Part shown: in pieces, positions 54,473-63,619 of the stretch | Layout of the letters: each line of letters begins with the position of its first letter | Position numbering within the stretch: position 1 is the stretch's first letter | Program-made: the position numbers and the translations under genes | Notes under the pieces: generated by a model | What the model was told of the DNA's origin: nothing | Databases searched by the model: none | What the model saw: only the letters and a program-made list of their open reading frames with translations | Source of the DNA: Desulfolithobacter dissulfuricans | GTDB taxonomy: Bacteria; Desulfobacterota; Desulfobulbia; Desulfobulbales; Desulfobulbaceae | Length of the DNA stretch: 64,000 nucleotides | Reading direction: 5' to 3' | Assembly: GCF_025998535.1 (NCBI RefSeq) | Contig: NZ_AP024233.1 | Coordinates: 2,752,001-2,816,000 of the forward strand

Positions 54473-54501
54473 TTGACAACAGATCGTTAAGAGTTTAATT
54501 A
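54473..54501 (+). promoter_or_regulatory. Promoter and probable operator of the ArsR-type regulator
   Basis: TTGACA at 54473-54478, then TTTAAT (54494-54499) or TAATTA (54496-54501), spacing 15-17. The -10 lies in a near-palindrome around TTTAATTAAA (about 54488-54514), the type of site ArsR proteins bind; autoregulation is likely. Confidence 0.6.
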
Positions 54502-54542
54502 AATTCTTTAATACTAAAGTAGCAGCCAACTCAGGAGGTATT

Positions 54543-54842
54543 ATGGTTTATGGTCAGGTGGAAGACCTTTCCCGTCTTCTCAAATCCATATCCCATCCCA
54601 TCCGGCTCAAGATCCTGTGCCTGCTCCAGGACCGGGAACTGACCGTGAGCGAGATCCGGGAGGCGGTGGAAACCACAGGGGCCAACATAACCCAGCATCT
54701 CAATATACTGCGTAACCAGGGCGTGATCTCGTACCGCAAGGACGCCAATTTCATCTACAACAAGATTTCGGACGAGCGGATCACCGAACTGATCAAGACC
54801 CTGCAGCAACTGTTCTGTGACAGCCAGGACAAGGAAACCTGA
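54543..54842 (+). CDS. ArsR-family transcriptional regulator
   Basis: 99 residues. Winged helix-turn-helix with LLKSISHPIRLKILCLLQDRELTVSEI and the recognition helix TTGANITQHLNILRNQGVISYRKDANFIYNKI. There is only one Cys pair-like residue and no CxC metal motif of the arsenic or cadmium sensors, so the signal is probably not a heavy metal in the classic way. AGGAGG precedes the ATG. It probably controls the RND/LolA-like/barrel genes 250 bases downstream. Confidence 0.92.
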   Translation: MVYGQVEDLSRLLKSISHPIRLKILCLLQDRELTVSEIREAVETTGANITQHLNILRNQGVISYRKDANFIYNKISDERITELIKTLQQLFCDSQDKET

Positions 54843-54940
54843 GGCAGGAGAAGAATTACGGAGAATCGAGACCAAGCCCGGCAGGAGCGGCAACACTCCA
54901 TGCGTCCGGCAGGCAGGCTCCAGCCAGAAATCAAAAGAAT

Positions 54941-55055
54941 AACCAGCATGGCTGGAGCATATTTCGGCACTGTCCAGCCACAACAGATAGCGAAGACTTC
55001 GAACCATGAAAATCACCCTGGCAACACCACGCTCTGGGGCGGTTTTCATTTAAAC
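54941..55055 (+). repeat. Third copy of the 96-bp interspersed repeat
   Basis: Starts AACCAGCATGGCTGG and runs through CCAGCCACAACAG, then a 16-base insertion holding CGAAGACTTCG (itself an inverted repeat), then CCATGAAAATCACC and GGCGGTTTTCAT. It is otherwise co-linear with the copies at 5175-5370. It ends 41 bases before the RND gene. Confidence 0.88.
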
Positions 55056-55095
55056 AACAAACATATAAATAACAAACAAGAGGCAGTAGCGATTC

Positions 55096-57714
55096 ATGCA
55101 TATCGGCAAACGGATGATACAGTTTTCCCTGGACAGACCCCGGGTGGTAACCGCCATCATGGTGCTCATGACCCTGGTACTCGGCGCCCTCATTGTCCGC
55201 GTTCATGTGGACACGGATCCGGAGAACATGCTCTCCAAGGACGAGTTTGTCCGTGTTTTCCATGACCGTACCAAAAAGGAGTTCAACCTCTATGACGTGG
55301 TCGTGCTCGGCATGGTCAATGAAAAGGATCCGGACGGCGTCTTCAATCCCGACAGCCTGAATAAGATCTATACCCTGAGCAAGTTTGCCGCGACCCTGGC
55401 CGATCCGAAAAATTCCCAGCGCCGGGTCGTGGCCCGGGACATCATTGCCCCGGACAACGTGGACAACATCGTCCAGGCAGGCCTTGGCCAAGTTCGCTTC
55501 GAATGGCTGATGCCCCAGCCGCCGGCCACCCGGGAAGAGGCCCGCAAAATCCGCGACGCCGCCCTGGACAACCCGCTCCTCAGGGGAACCCTGGTTTCAG
55601 AAGACGGCAAGGCCATCGCCATCTACCTGCCCATCACCCAGAAAGATTTCGCCCACAAGGTCCGCAAGGAGCTGCTGAAAAAAATCGCTGCGTTTGACCA
55701 GGGGGACGACCGGTTCTACATCACCGGGTTGCCGGTGGCCGAGGACACCTTTGGCAAGGAAATGTTTATCCAGATGGCCATTTCCGCGCCGCTGGCCATG
55801 GTGATGATCTTCCTGCTCATGTTTGTCTTCTTCCGCAAGCTGCAGCTCATCGTCTCGCCCATGATCATCGCCATGTGCACGGTGATTTCCACCATGGGGC
55901 TCCTGATCGGCACCGGTAACACCCTGCACATCATGAGCTCGATGATCCCGATCTTCATCATGCCCATTGCGGTGGTTGATTCCATCCATATCCTTTCTGA
56001 GTTCTTCGACGAATACCAGAACCAGAAGGACCGGCGCAGGACCATCGAACACGTGATGGACCACCTGTTCTCGCCCATGCTCTACACTTCGCTGACCTCG
56101 GCCGCAGGTTTCGCCTCCCTGGCCTTCACCCCCATACCGCCGGTCCAGGCCTTCGGCATCTTCGTCGCCATCGGCATCATGCTGGCCTGGCTCCTGACCA
56201 TCCTCTTCATCCCGGCCTATGTGATGATGATGAAGGAGGAGAGCCTGGAGAACTTCGGGGTCACCGAACCGGTGGACCCGGCCAGCGACCGGTCGCTCAT
56301 CAACCGTCACCTGCGCTGGATCGGTCGGATGGCCTCGGGCAAACCCTGGCTGGTCATCGGCTTCAATATCGCGGTCATGCTGGTGGGCGTGATCGGCATC
56401 ACCATGATCCAGGTCAACGACAACCCGGTCAAATGGTTCAAGAAGACCCACGACATCCGGGTGGCCGACAAGGTGCTGAACTCCCATTTCGCCGGCACCT
56501 ACGAAGCCTACCTGGTGCTCTCCGGCAAGGACCGGGAACTCTCTGTGGCCGACGCGGCCTCCTGGCTCACCACCCACCTCCGGCCTAAACTTGCCGGGAT
56601 TCCGGACGTCGAGGGCCGGGCCCTGGAGCAGATAGCCCGGAGCGCGGAAGAGGTACAGACCGCCGCCGAACTGGCCGACCGCCTCAGCGACCTGTGGGAG
56701 GATGAACTGGACCGGGTGGCTGCGGACGACGACGCGGGCTATGACGCATGGTCCGCCGCCCTGGACAGCCTGGACGCCCTGCGCAACCGGGACCAGATAT
56801 TCAAACGTCCGGATGTGCTCAACTATATTGCAGCACTCCAGCAGTACCTGGTGGACCAGGGCAATGTAGGCAAATCCAATTCCGTGACCGATGTAGTCAA
56901 AAAGGTCCACAAGGAGCTCTTCGAGGGGGATCCGGGCCATTACACTGTTCCCGACACGGTCAACGGCGTGGCCCAGGCCCTGATCTCGTTCCAGAACAGT
57001 CACAAGCCCGATGATCTCTGGCACCTGGTGACCCCGGACTACAAACGGGCCAACATCTGGATCCAGCTCCGTTCCGGAGACAACAAGGACATGGAAAAGG
57101 TGCTGGTGGACGTGGAGGACTACTTCAAAACCAATCCCCCGCCCCTGGAACTGGAACATAACTGGGCCGGTCTGACCTATATCAACGTGGTCTGGCAGGA
57201 CAAGATGGTCACCGGCATGCTCAAGTCGTTCCTGTCGAGTTTCGCCGTGGTCTTCATCATGATGACCATCCTGTTCCGTTCCGCGGCCTGGGGGCTTTTG
57301 GCCATGATTCCCCTGACCTTTACCATCGGGGTCATCTACGGGGTCATCGGCCTTATCGGCAAGGATTATGACATGCCGGTGGCGGTGCTTTCGTCCCTGA
57401 CCCTGGGACTGGCGGTGGACTTCGCCATTCACTTCCTCCAGCGGTCCAGGATGACCATGGCGCGGCTGCATGACTGGAAGAAGACGGTTCAGGAGATGTT
57501 CGAGGAACCGGCCCGGGCCATCACCCGGAACACCATCGTCATTTCCGTGGGCTTCACGCCGCTGCTGTTCGCGCCCCTGGTCCCGTACCAGACAGTGGGC
57601 ATCTTCCTGGCCTCCATCATGTTCTATTCCGGCCTGGCCACCATGTGGATGCTGCCGGCCCTGCTCACCGTGCTGCAGGGATGGATTTTCCGCAAGGAAC
57701 TCAAAAACTCCTGA
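55096..57714 (+). CDS. RND/MMPL-family transporter (HpnN-like)
   Basis: 872 residues in two related halves, each with one helix, a large periplasmic loop and a five-helix bundle. The first bundle includes SAPLAMVMIFLLMFVFFRKL and MPIAVVDSIHIL; the second has FLSSFAVVFIMMTILFRSAAWGLLAMIPL and LGLAVDFAIHFL. This is the MMPL/SSD-like RND branch that moves hydrophobic molecules and not drugs as such. A LolA-like protein and an outer-membrane barrel follow in the same operon, so lipid movement to the outer membrane is the likely role. Substrate unknown. Confidence 0.9.
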   Translation: MHIGKRMIQFSLDRPRVVTAIMVLMTLVLGALIVRVHVDTDPENMLSKDEFVRVFHDRTKKEFNLYDVVVLGMVNEKDPDGVFNPDSLNKIYTLSKFAATLADPKNSQRRVVARDIIAPDNVDNIVQAGLGQVRFEWLMPQPPATREEARKIRDAALDNPLLRGTLVSEDGKAIAIYLPITQKDFAHKVRKELLKKIAAFDQGDDRFYITGLPVAEDTFGKEMFIQMAISAPLAMVMIFLLMFVFFRKLQLIVSPMIIAMCTVISTMGLLIGTGNTLHIMSSMIPIFIMPIAVVDSIHILSEFFDEYQNQKDRRRTIEHVMDHLFSPMLYTSLTSAAGFASLAFTPIPPVQAFGIFVAIGIMLAWLLTILFIPAYVMMMKEESLENFGVTEPVDPASDRSLINRHLRWIGRMASGKPWLVIGFNIAVMLVGVIGITMIQVNDNPVKWFKKTHDIRVADKVLNSHFAGTYEAYLVLSGKDRELSVADAASWLTTHLRPKLAGIPDVEGRALEQIARSAEEVQTAAELADRLSDLWEDELDRVAADDDAGYDAWSAALDSLDALRNRDQIFKRPDVLNYIAALQQYLVDQGNVGKSNSVTDVVKKVHKELFEGDPGHYTVPDTVNGVAQALISFQNSHKPDDLWHLVTPDYKRANIWIQLRSGDNKDMEKVLVDVEDYFKTNPPPLELEHNWAGLTYINVVWQDKMVTGMLKSFLSSFAVVFIMMTILFRSAAWGLLAMIPLTFTIGVIYGVIGLIGKDYDMPVAVLSSLTLGLAVDFAIHFLQRSRMTMARLHDWKKTVQEMFEEPARAITRNTIVISVGFTPLLFAPLVPYQTVGIFLASIMFYSGLATMWMLPALLTVLQGWIFRKELKNS

Positions 57715-57743
57715 AAAACAACTGATACCAAGAGGATTACGCC

Positions 57744-58535
57744 ATGCAATACGCTCTCATGCTGCTCACCGCCTTCAGCCTGCTGCTACCCCCTGCCGGG
57801 GTACGGGCTGGCGACCTGACCGATGTGGAGGAAATCGTCAACCGGGCTAACCTGGCGGCCTATTATGCCGGCGACGACGGCCGGGCCGAGGTGACCATGA
57901 CCATCACCGATTCCCAGGGCCGGGTGCGCAAGCGGCAATTTGTCATCCTGCGTAAAGACAAGCAGGACGGTGGAGAACAGTTTTTTTACGTCTACTTCAA
58001 AAAGCCAAGCGATGTGCGCAAGATGGTCTTCATGGTCCACAAGCACATCGGCCGCGATGATGACCGCTGGCTCTACCTGCCGGCCCTGGACCTGGTCAAG
58101 CGGATTGCCGCCTCGGACAAGCGGACCTCCTTTGTCGGTTCCAACTTCCTCTACGAGGATGTCTCGGGCCGGGGACTGGAGGAGGACGTCCACGAGCTGG
58201 TTGAAACAACAGACAGGTTCTACCTGGTAAAAAACACCCCGAAAGATCCGGACAGCGTGGAGTTTTCCGAGTACACGGTCTGGATCGATAAGCAGACCTT
58301 CATGCCGGTGAAAAGCGAATATCTGGATAAAAACGGACAGAAGTACCGGGTGGTGGAGGCCCTGGAACTCCGCGACATCCAGGGCTATCCCACAGTGATA
58401 CGTTCACGGGCCGCCGACCTGGTCAATGGCAGCGAAACCGTGGCCGAGTTTGGCAGGATTAAATACAACATCGGCCTCAAGGACCGGATCTTCACCGAGC
58501 GCTACCTGCGCCGTCCGCCACGGGAGGTACGCTGA
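57744..58535 (+). CDS. LolA-like outer-membrane lipoprotein-sorting family protein
   Basis: 263 residues. A signal peptide (about 1-22, ending VRA) is followed by a beta-rich domain with AEVTMTITDSQGRVRKRQFVI, KPSDVRKMVFMV, DDRWLYLPALDLVKRI and SFVGSNFLYEDVSGR, typical of the LolA-like family linked to RND transporters. It probably carries a lipid across the periplasm. It lies 29 bases after the RND gene and 6 before the barrel gene. Confidence 0.9.
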   Translation: MQYALMLLTAFSLLLPPAGVRAGDLTDVEEIVNRANLAAYYAGDDGRAEVTMTITDSQGRVRKRQFVILRKDKQDGGEQFFYVYFKKPSDVRKMVFMVHKHIGRDDDRWLYLPALDLVKRIAASDKRTSFVGSNFLYEDVSGRGLEEDVHELVETTDRFYLVKNTPKDPDSVEFSEYTVWIDKQTFMPVKSEYLDKNGQKYRVVEALELRDIQGYPTVIRSRAADLVNGSETVAEFGRIKYNIGLKDRIFTERYLRRPPREVR

Positions 58536-58541
58536 CAGACC

Positions 58542-59831
58542 ATGAAGTACAAGATCCCGATTCTGCTGTTCTCCCTGGTCCTGCTGGCCGGTGGAGCTAA
58601 AAACTGTACGGCCGCCGAGACAGCCGGCCTGGCCGAGAGGTTCTACGACCGTTTCGGTATCGAGACCAGGGGCTACCTGGAGGCCCTGGGCGGCCTGCGT
58701 ACAGACAACGGGGCCGACGAGAAAGACGGCTCTGCCGGCGAGGTGCGGATGCAGCTCGAGCTGAGCGGGGAGATGGGACAAACCCTTTTCACCGTCAAGG
58801 GTGACCTGGCAGGCGACGCGGTCAGCGAGGAAATATCCCTGCAGCTGCGCGAGGCCAACATGCTCTTCTCCCCTGCGGACATCATGGATGTCAAGGTGGG
58901 CCGCCAGGTGCTAACCTGGGGTACCGGGGATCTGATCTTCATAAACGACATGTTCCCCAAGGACTGGCAGTCCTTTTTCATCGGCCGCGACGACGAATAC
59001 CTCAAAAAGCCGTCCAATGCCCTGAAGACCAGCTTCTTTTTCGAAGCCTTCAACCTGGACCTGGTGCTCACCCCGCTCCTGGAAGGCTCGGAGTTCATCT
59101 CCGGCCAGCGGCTCTCCTACTACAACCCGCTGGCCGGACGGGTTGTCGGCCGGGACATGGTCATGGCAGTGGACGAACCGGAGAGCTGGTTCAGCCAGGG
59201 GGAAATCGCCGCCAGGCTGTCGAAACACGTATCCGGCGTCGAGCTGGCCCTGTATGGCTATTCGGGTTTCTGGCAGGAGCCGGAAGGTTTCGACCCGGCC
59301 AGAGGCGAGGCCATCTATCCGCGTCTCAACGTCTGGGGCGGCTCGGTGCGAGGGACGATTTTTGGCGGCATCGGCAACCTGGAGGCGGGCTACTACGACT
59401 CGGTCCATGACCAGGGCGGCCGCAATCCCCTGGTCCGGCCCTCGGAGTACCGCTTCCTGGCCGGGTTTGAGCGGGAACTGGCGCACGAGCTGACCGGCGG
59501 CTTCCAGTATTACCTGGAGGTTATCGACGGATACGACAACTACACCGAAAGCCTGCCGGCCGGAGCGCAGGCCCGTGACGAGCTCCGCCACCTGCTGACC
59601 ATGCGCCTGACCCGGCTGCTCATGGACCAGAACCTGATACTATCCCTCTTTGTCTACTACTCGCCCTCGGACAACGACGGCTATGCCCGGCCAAAGGCCA
59701 CCTACAAACTCACCGACCAGTGGCTGGTGGAAGGGGGACTGAACCTTTTCTGGGGCGAGCATGACTACACGTTCTGGGGCCAGTTTCGTGACAACTCCAA
59801 TATTTACGCCAGGGTACGGTACAGTTTCTGA
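58542..59831 (+). CDS. Outer-membrane beta-barrel protein (DUF1302-like)
   Basis: 429 residues. Signal peptide with a hydrophobic core (ILLFSLVLLAGGA), then amphipathic beta strands throughout and a C-terminal aromatic, ARVRYSF, as outer-membrane barrels require. QVLTWGTGDLIFINDMFPKDW is a DUF1302-type stretch. As the third gene after RND and LolA-like genes it would complete an inner-to-outer membrane route. Confidence 0.87.
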   Translation: MKYKIPILLFSLVLLAGGAKNCTAAETAGLAERFYDRFGIETRGYLEALGGLRTDNGADEKDGSAGEVRMQLELSGEMGQTLFTVKGDLAGDAVSEEISLQLREANMLFSPADIMDVKVGRQVLTWGTGDLIFINDMFPKDWQSFFIGRDDEYLKKPSNALKTSFFFEAFNLDLVLTPLLEGSEFISGQRLSYYNPLAGRVVGRDMVMAVDEPESWFSQGEIAARLSKHVSGVELALYGYSGFWQEPEGFDPARGEAIYPRLNVWGGSVRGTIFGGIGNLEAGYYDSVHDQGGRNPLVRPSEYRFLAGFERELAHELTGGFQYYLEVIDGYDNYTESLPAGAQARDELRHLLTMRLTRLLMDQNLILSLFVYYSPSDNDGYARPKATYKLTDQWLVEGGLNLFWGEHDYTFWGQFRDNSNIYARVRYSF

Positions 59832-59898
59832 CCAACGATCTGCAACTTGCAACCTTTAACTTTTAAAACTTTTAAATATAACTTCAAGGAGATACATC

Positions 59899-60114
59899 AT
59901 GGTAGTCAACGACTGGGTTCACGTATTCGCCGGTTTTTTCATCCTCCTCAGCCTGGCGCTGGGTGTCGATGCAAGCCCGCTCTTTGTGAGCAAGTACTGG
60001 CTCTGGTTCACCGCTTTTGTAGGCGCCAACCTCTTCCAGTACGGCTTCACCAAGTTCTGTCCTCTGGCAATTATTCTTAAAAAACTCGGCATTCCGGAAA
60101 GCCGAAACTGCTAG
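59899..60114 (+). CDS. DUF2892 small membrane protein
   Basis: 71 residues. Two membrane helices (WVHVFAGFFILLSLALGV and WLWFTAFVGANLFQYGFT) and the DUF2892 ending CPLAIILKKLGI. In other genomes this domain is often joined to rhodaneses; here it stands alone. AAGGAGA precedes the ATG. A terminator follows. Confidence 0.9.
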   Translation: MVVNDWVHVFAGFFILLSLALGVDASPLFVSKYWLWFTAFVGANLFQYGFTKFCPLAIILKKLGIPESRNC

Positions 60115-60141
60115 TTCCGGCTTTTCTCTTCCTCTCTCTTT

Positions 60142-60176
60142 CCCCGGAAACCGCTGGGTTTCCGGGGTTTTTCTTT
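60142..60176 (+). terminator. Rho-independent terminator
   Basis: CCCCGGAAACC and GGTTTCCGGGG around GCTG, followed by TTTTTCTTT. It ends the DUF2892 gene, and possibly the operon before it. Confidence 0.93.
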
Positions 60177-60290
60177 GACATTTCCCGCCTGTACCGCTAT
60201 GTTTCGAGTTTTGGTCCCCCGTGCCTTATCCGATAATCCTCCCTTGATTTCCGCATGGCCGGGCCGTAACCATCAGCTCGCTTAGGCGTT

Positions 60291-63200
60291 ATGCAACCAC
60301 TCATTGGCCTGCGGCAGGCAATACCATCCAACAAGTTCTATCCTCCCCGCCTCGATGCGGCCAACAACCTGTTCCGTGACCAGCTGATCCAGGACATCGT
60401 CGAGCAGCAGGGACATTTTAAAAAAGTTCTCTTCATCGAGGCCCAGGCCGGACAGGGCAAATCCACCCTGGTGGCCCAGTTTCTCCAGCATGCCGACCTG
60501 CCCTTTGCCTGGTACCAGCTCGGTCCCGAGGATTCAGACCCTGTTCTCCTGCTGACCGCGCTGATTGCCGACATCAGCTGGCACCTGCCAGGCTTCAAAT
60601 CCCCCCAGCTGATGAAGATCATCCGCCAGGGCGAAATCGGCCCCCTGGACATAAAAAGCTGTGTCAATATCCTGCTTGCCGACCTGGACCGATACCTGGC
60701 CGGGGAATTCTACCTGGTGTTCGATGACCTGCACCTGATCGAAAACTCACCCCTGTCCAGCACCCTGCTCGATCATCTCATCGACACCTCGCCACCCCAT
60801 CTCCACTTCATCCTCATGAGCCGCCGACCACCGGTGCTGTCATCCAAGATCCTCCGCTACGGGACCGATGTCTTTTACCTGCGAAACGAAGACCTCAGTC
60901 TCTCTCCAGCCGAGGTGGAACAACTGATAACCAGTGTCCTGAAAAAGGAGATTTCCCGCCAGAAAGCCCTCCAGATCCATAATTTCACCGGCGGCTGGAT
61001 CATGGGCATTCTGCTGGCCGCCCATCCCAGGCATGGTCTTTCCAGTATCCGAAACCGGAGCGACAAACCGAAAAATCCCTCCGCCGGCATGACCAGCGAG
61101 CAGATGATCCATTACTTCCGTGACGAGATCCTGGCCAACATCCCCGAAGACATCCACCTGCCCCTGCTCAAGCTCGCCTTTCTCGAAGAAATCCCGGTGG
61201 TGCTGGCCGCCCGGATCACCGGCAACCACGATATAGGCGATATCCTGACCCGGATGATGCACGACAATTTCTTTGTCCTGCCCCTGGACGACACCCGCCA
61301 GGTCTTCCGCCTGCACCACCTCTTCCAGGAATTTCTCCAGCACCAGGCCCGCAAGATCCTCGGCCAGGAGGAGATCAACAGGACCTACCACGAGGCTGCC
61401 AACTTCTACCTGGTTCAGAACCAGGTAGAAAAAGCCCTGAGCTGCTACCTGCGGGCCGGCGACTATCAGGCCATGGAGGAGATCATCAAACTGGAGGGAT
61501 TGCACCTGCTGGCAAGAAACCGCACCGTCACCCTGCTGACCCTGATCAAGTCCATCCCCGAAAAACACCTGTTTGAGTACGGCTGGCTTACCTTGCTGGG
61601 CAGCCTGGTCTTTGCCGACTTTCATCCCAGGAAAATTCTACCCCTGCTGAAGGCGGCCCGGGACCGTTTTACCAGCCAGGAGGACGAGATCGGCGAACTG
61701 CTGACCCTTTCCCATCTGCTCTACTATCATTTCGTGGTCTCCGGACTCTACCGCACCGGCTCCGATCTCCTGGAGCGCACAGCCAGGCTTTTCATACGCC
61801 ACCAGGACCATCTTCCTGTCCATGCCCGGATCATGGTGGCCCGGAACATCGCCGCAGGCTACTCTTTTTTCAACTCTGAGACGGAAAAGGCCAGGGAATA
61901 CGCGATCATGGCCCGGAACCTGGCCATCCGTCACGACATCCGCAACTGTATCGTCTCCACTCGTTTTGTCTGCGGCTATACCGAGTCCCTCACCGGCAAC
62001 ATGAACCAGCAGCTCCGGGAGATCGAACTCACCTTTCCCATGCTCTACGATCCCCTGGTGGGTCGATCCAACAAGCTGACCCTGCTGGTCCTGCAGCTCA
62101 ACTTTCTCACCAAGTACGGCCATTTCACCAGCTTTTGCAGCCTGCAGCAGCGTATCCGCCAGGACGTGGATGCGGGCATTGTCGAGCAGACAGTGACCGG
62201 CCCTTATTTCTACGTCTGGGGCGCGGCCAATTTCATTGCCCAGGGAAAGAACGACCGGGCCCTGGAACTGCTGCTCTCCGGGTTCGATTCCTCCAACGCA
62301 GCCCAGATCCCCCACATGCGCAGCCAGTTTCTCCAGTGGCTGGCCTATCTCCATGCCCTGCTCGGCAACCGGGCAGAGTCCTGTAAATGTGCCCTGGAAT
62401 CCATGGAGCTGCGCCGGACAGCAGGGGGACCCTTCTACGAGGCCCTCAACCACATTGTCCTCGGGGCCGCCCATGCCCGGCTGGAGATGTTTGGCGAGGC
62501 AAAAGAGCTGCTTGAAAAGGGCCGACGCCTGGCCACCACCATTCCCTCGCCCTACCTGCGGGCCGTCTCGCTCATGCACCACGCCTGGATCCATCTCCAG
62601 GAAGAGCAGGAAGACAGCGCGGCAACACTGCTGCAGGAGGCCCTGGAACTCATGCACCGCCACGGCTACACCTGTTTCTGGACCTGGGAACCCAGGGCCA
62701 TGAGGGAACTGCTGCAGTTCGCGGTCCGCCATGACCTGGAAGCGGAGTTCGCCGGCCACCTGGCCCGCGAGCGGCTCGACATCGCCTTTGACAGTCGGGG
62801 CAACACCATCCCCCTGCTCCATTTTTCCATACTTACCGCCCTGACCATCCGCCAGCAGGGCCGTGAACTCTATACGGCCCAGTCCTTCACCCCGGCCCAG
62901 CGCACCCTGCTGGGCATGCTGCTGGCCAGCCCGCACCGCCAGCTTGGCCAGGAACACATCCAGCTCGCCCTGTGGCCCGACAGCCCGCCGGACAAGGCCA
63001 GATCCAAGTTCGATACCCTGCTCATGCGGCTACGCCGGGCCCTGGGCTCTCGCCTCACCGTACCGGTGAAACATTACCTGAGTATGCAAAAAGGTATTCT
63101 CAGCCTGGAAAACTGCCGGGTGGACGCCGAGGAGTTCATGCAGCAGGCCTCCACCGGCCTGAGTCTTGTCTCCACGGAAAGCTGGTGGCAGGCCGGCAAT

Positions 63201-63557
63201 GCCTTTGAGCAGGCGCTTGGCCACTGGCCGACCACCACGGACTGTTTCGCCGCCACCATGCCGGGCAGCTACCACGACGGCCTGGTCAACCTGCTGACCC
63301 GGATCGGCCGGACCTGGGCCAGCTCGCTCGACACCATGCATCGCAGCCAGGACGCCATCTCAGTCCTGACCAGGATCCTGGCCCACGACCCCATGGATGA
63401 CCGGCTCATCGCCCTGCTCTACGGGCTCTATATCCGCAACAATGAAATGCTCAAAGCCAAGGAACTGCTCATTGACTACCGCCAGACCCTGCGCGATCTC
63501 GGGTACGACCAGGACCAGATCGACGACCTGCTCTTCGGTGTGGTTTCCAGAGGATAG
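60291..63557 (+). CDS. Large STAND ATPase/TPR/BTAD transcriptional regulator
   Basis: 1088 residues. N-terminal NTPase with Walker A EAQAGQGKST (about 50-59) and Walker B YLVFDDLHLI (about 141-150); winged-helix and TPR-like helical regions follow (about 380-830), as in MalT-type activators. The C-terminus is not LuxR-type: it has an OmpR-like winged helix (QSFTPAQRTLLGMLLASPHRQLG ... LWPDSPPDKARSKFDTLLMRLRRALG) and a BTAD helical domain from about 940. These proteins oligomerise with ATP and an inducer to activate transcription. Its target and inducer are unknown; it converges on the P-type ATPase gene. Confidence 0.9.
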   Translation: MQPLIGLRQAIPSNKFYPPRLDAANNLFRDQLIQDIVEQQGHFKKVLFIEAQAGQGKSTLVAQFLQHADLPFAWYQLGPEDSDPVLLLTALIADISWHLPGFKSPQLMKIIRQGEIGPLDIKSCVNILLADLDRYLAGEFYLVFDDLHLIENSPLSSTLLDHLIDTSPPHLHFILMSRRPPVLSSKILRYGTDVFYLRNEDLSLSPAEVEQLITSVLKKEISRQKALQIHNFTGGWIMGILLAAHPRHGLSSIRNRSDKPKNPSAGMTSEQMIHYFRDEILANIPEDIHLPLLKLAFLEEIPVVLAARITGNHDIGDILTRMMHDNFFVLPLDDTRQVFRLHHLFQEFLQHQARKILGQEEINRTYHEAANFYLVQNQVEKALSCYLRAGDYQAMEEIIKLEGLHLLARNRTVTLLTLIKSIPEKHLFEYGWLTLLGSLVFADFHPRKILPLLKAARDRFTSQEDEIGELLTLSHLLYYHFVVSGLYRTGSDLLERTARLFIRHQDHLPVHARIMVARNIAAGYSFFNSETEKAREYAIMARNLAIRHDIRNCIVSTRFVCGYTESLTGNMNQQLREIELTFPMLYDPLVGRSNKLTLLVLQLNFLTKYGHFTSFCSLQQRIRQDVDAGIVEQTVTGPYFYVWGAANFIAQGKNDRALELLLSGFDSSNAAQIPHMRSQFLQWLAYLHALLGNRAESCKCALESMELRRTAGGPFYEALNHIVLGAAHARLEMFGEAKELLEKGRRLATTIPSPYLRAVSLMHHAWIHLQEEQEDSAATLLQEALELMHRHGYTCFWTWEPRAMRELLQFAVRHDLEAEFAGHLARERLDIAFDSRGNTIPLLHFSILTALTIRQQGRELYTAQSFTPAQRTLLGMLLASPHRQLGQEHIQLALWPDSPPDKARSKFDTLLMRLRRALGSRLTVPVKHYLSMQKGILSLENCRVDAEEFMQQASTGLSLVSTESWWQAGNAFEQALGHWPTTTDCFAATMPGSYHDGLVNLLTRIGRTWASSLDTMHRSQDAISVLTRILAHDPMDDRLIALLYGLYIRNNEMLKAKELLIDYRQTLRDLGYDQDQIDDLLFGVVSRG

Positions 63558-63619
63558 GCCCCGGTGACCGCCCGGCACCACCGGTCACCGGATCCCGACC
63601 GGAAAGCGGACGGTATCTG

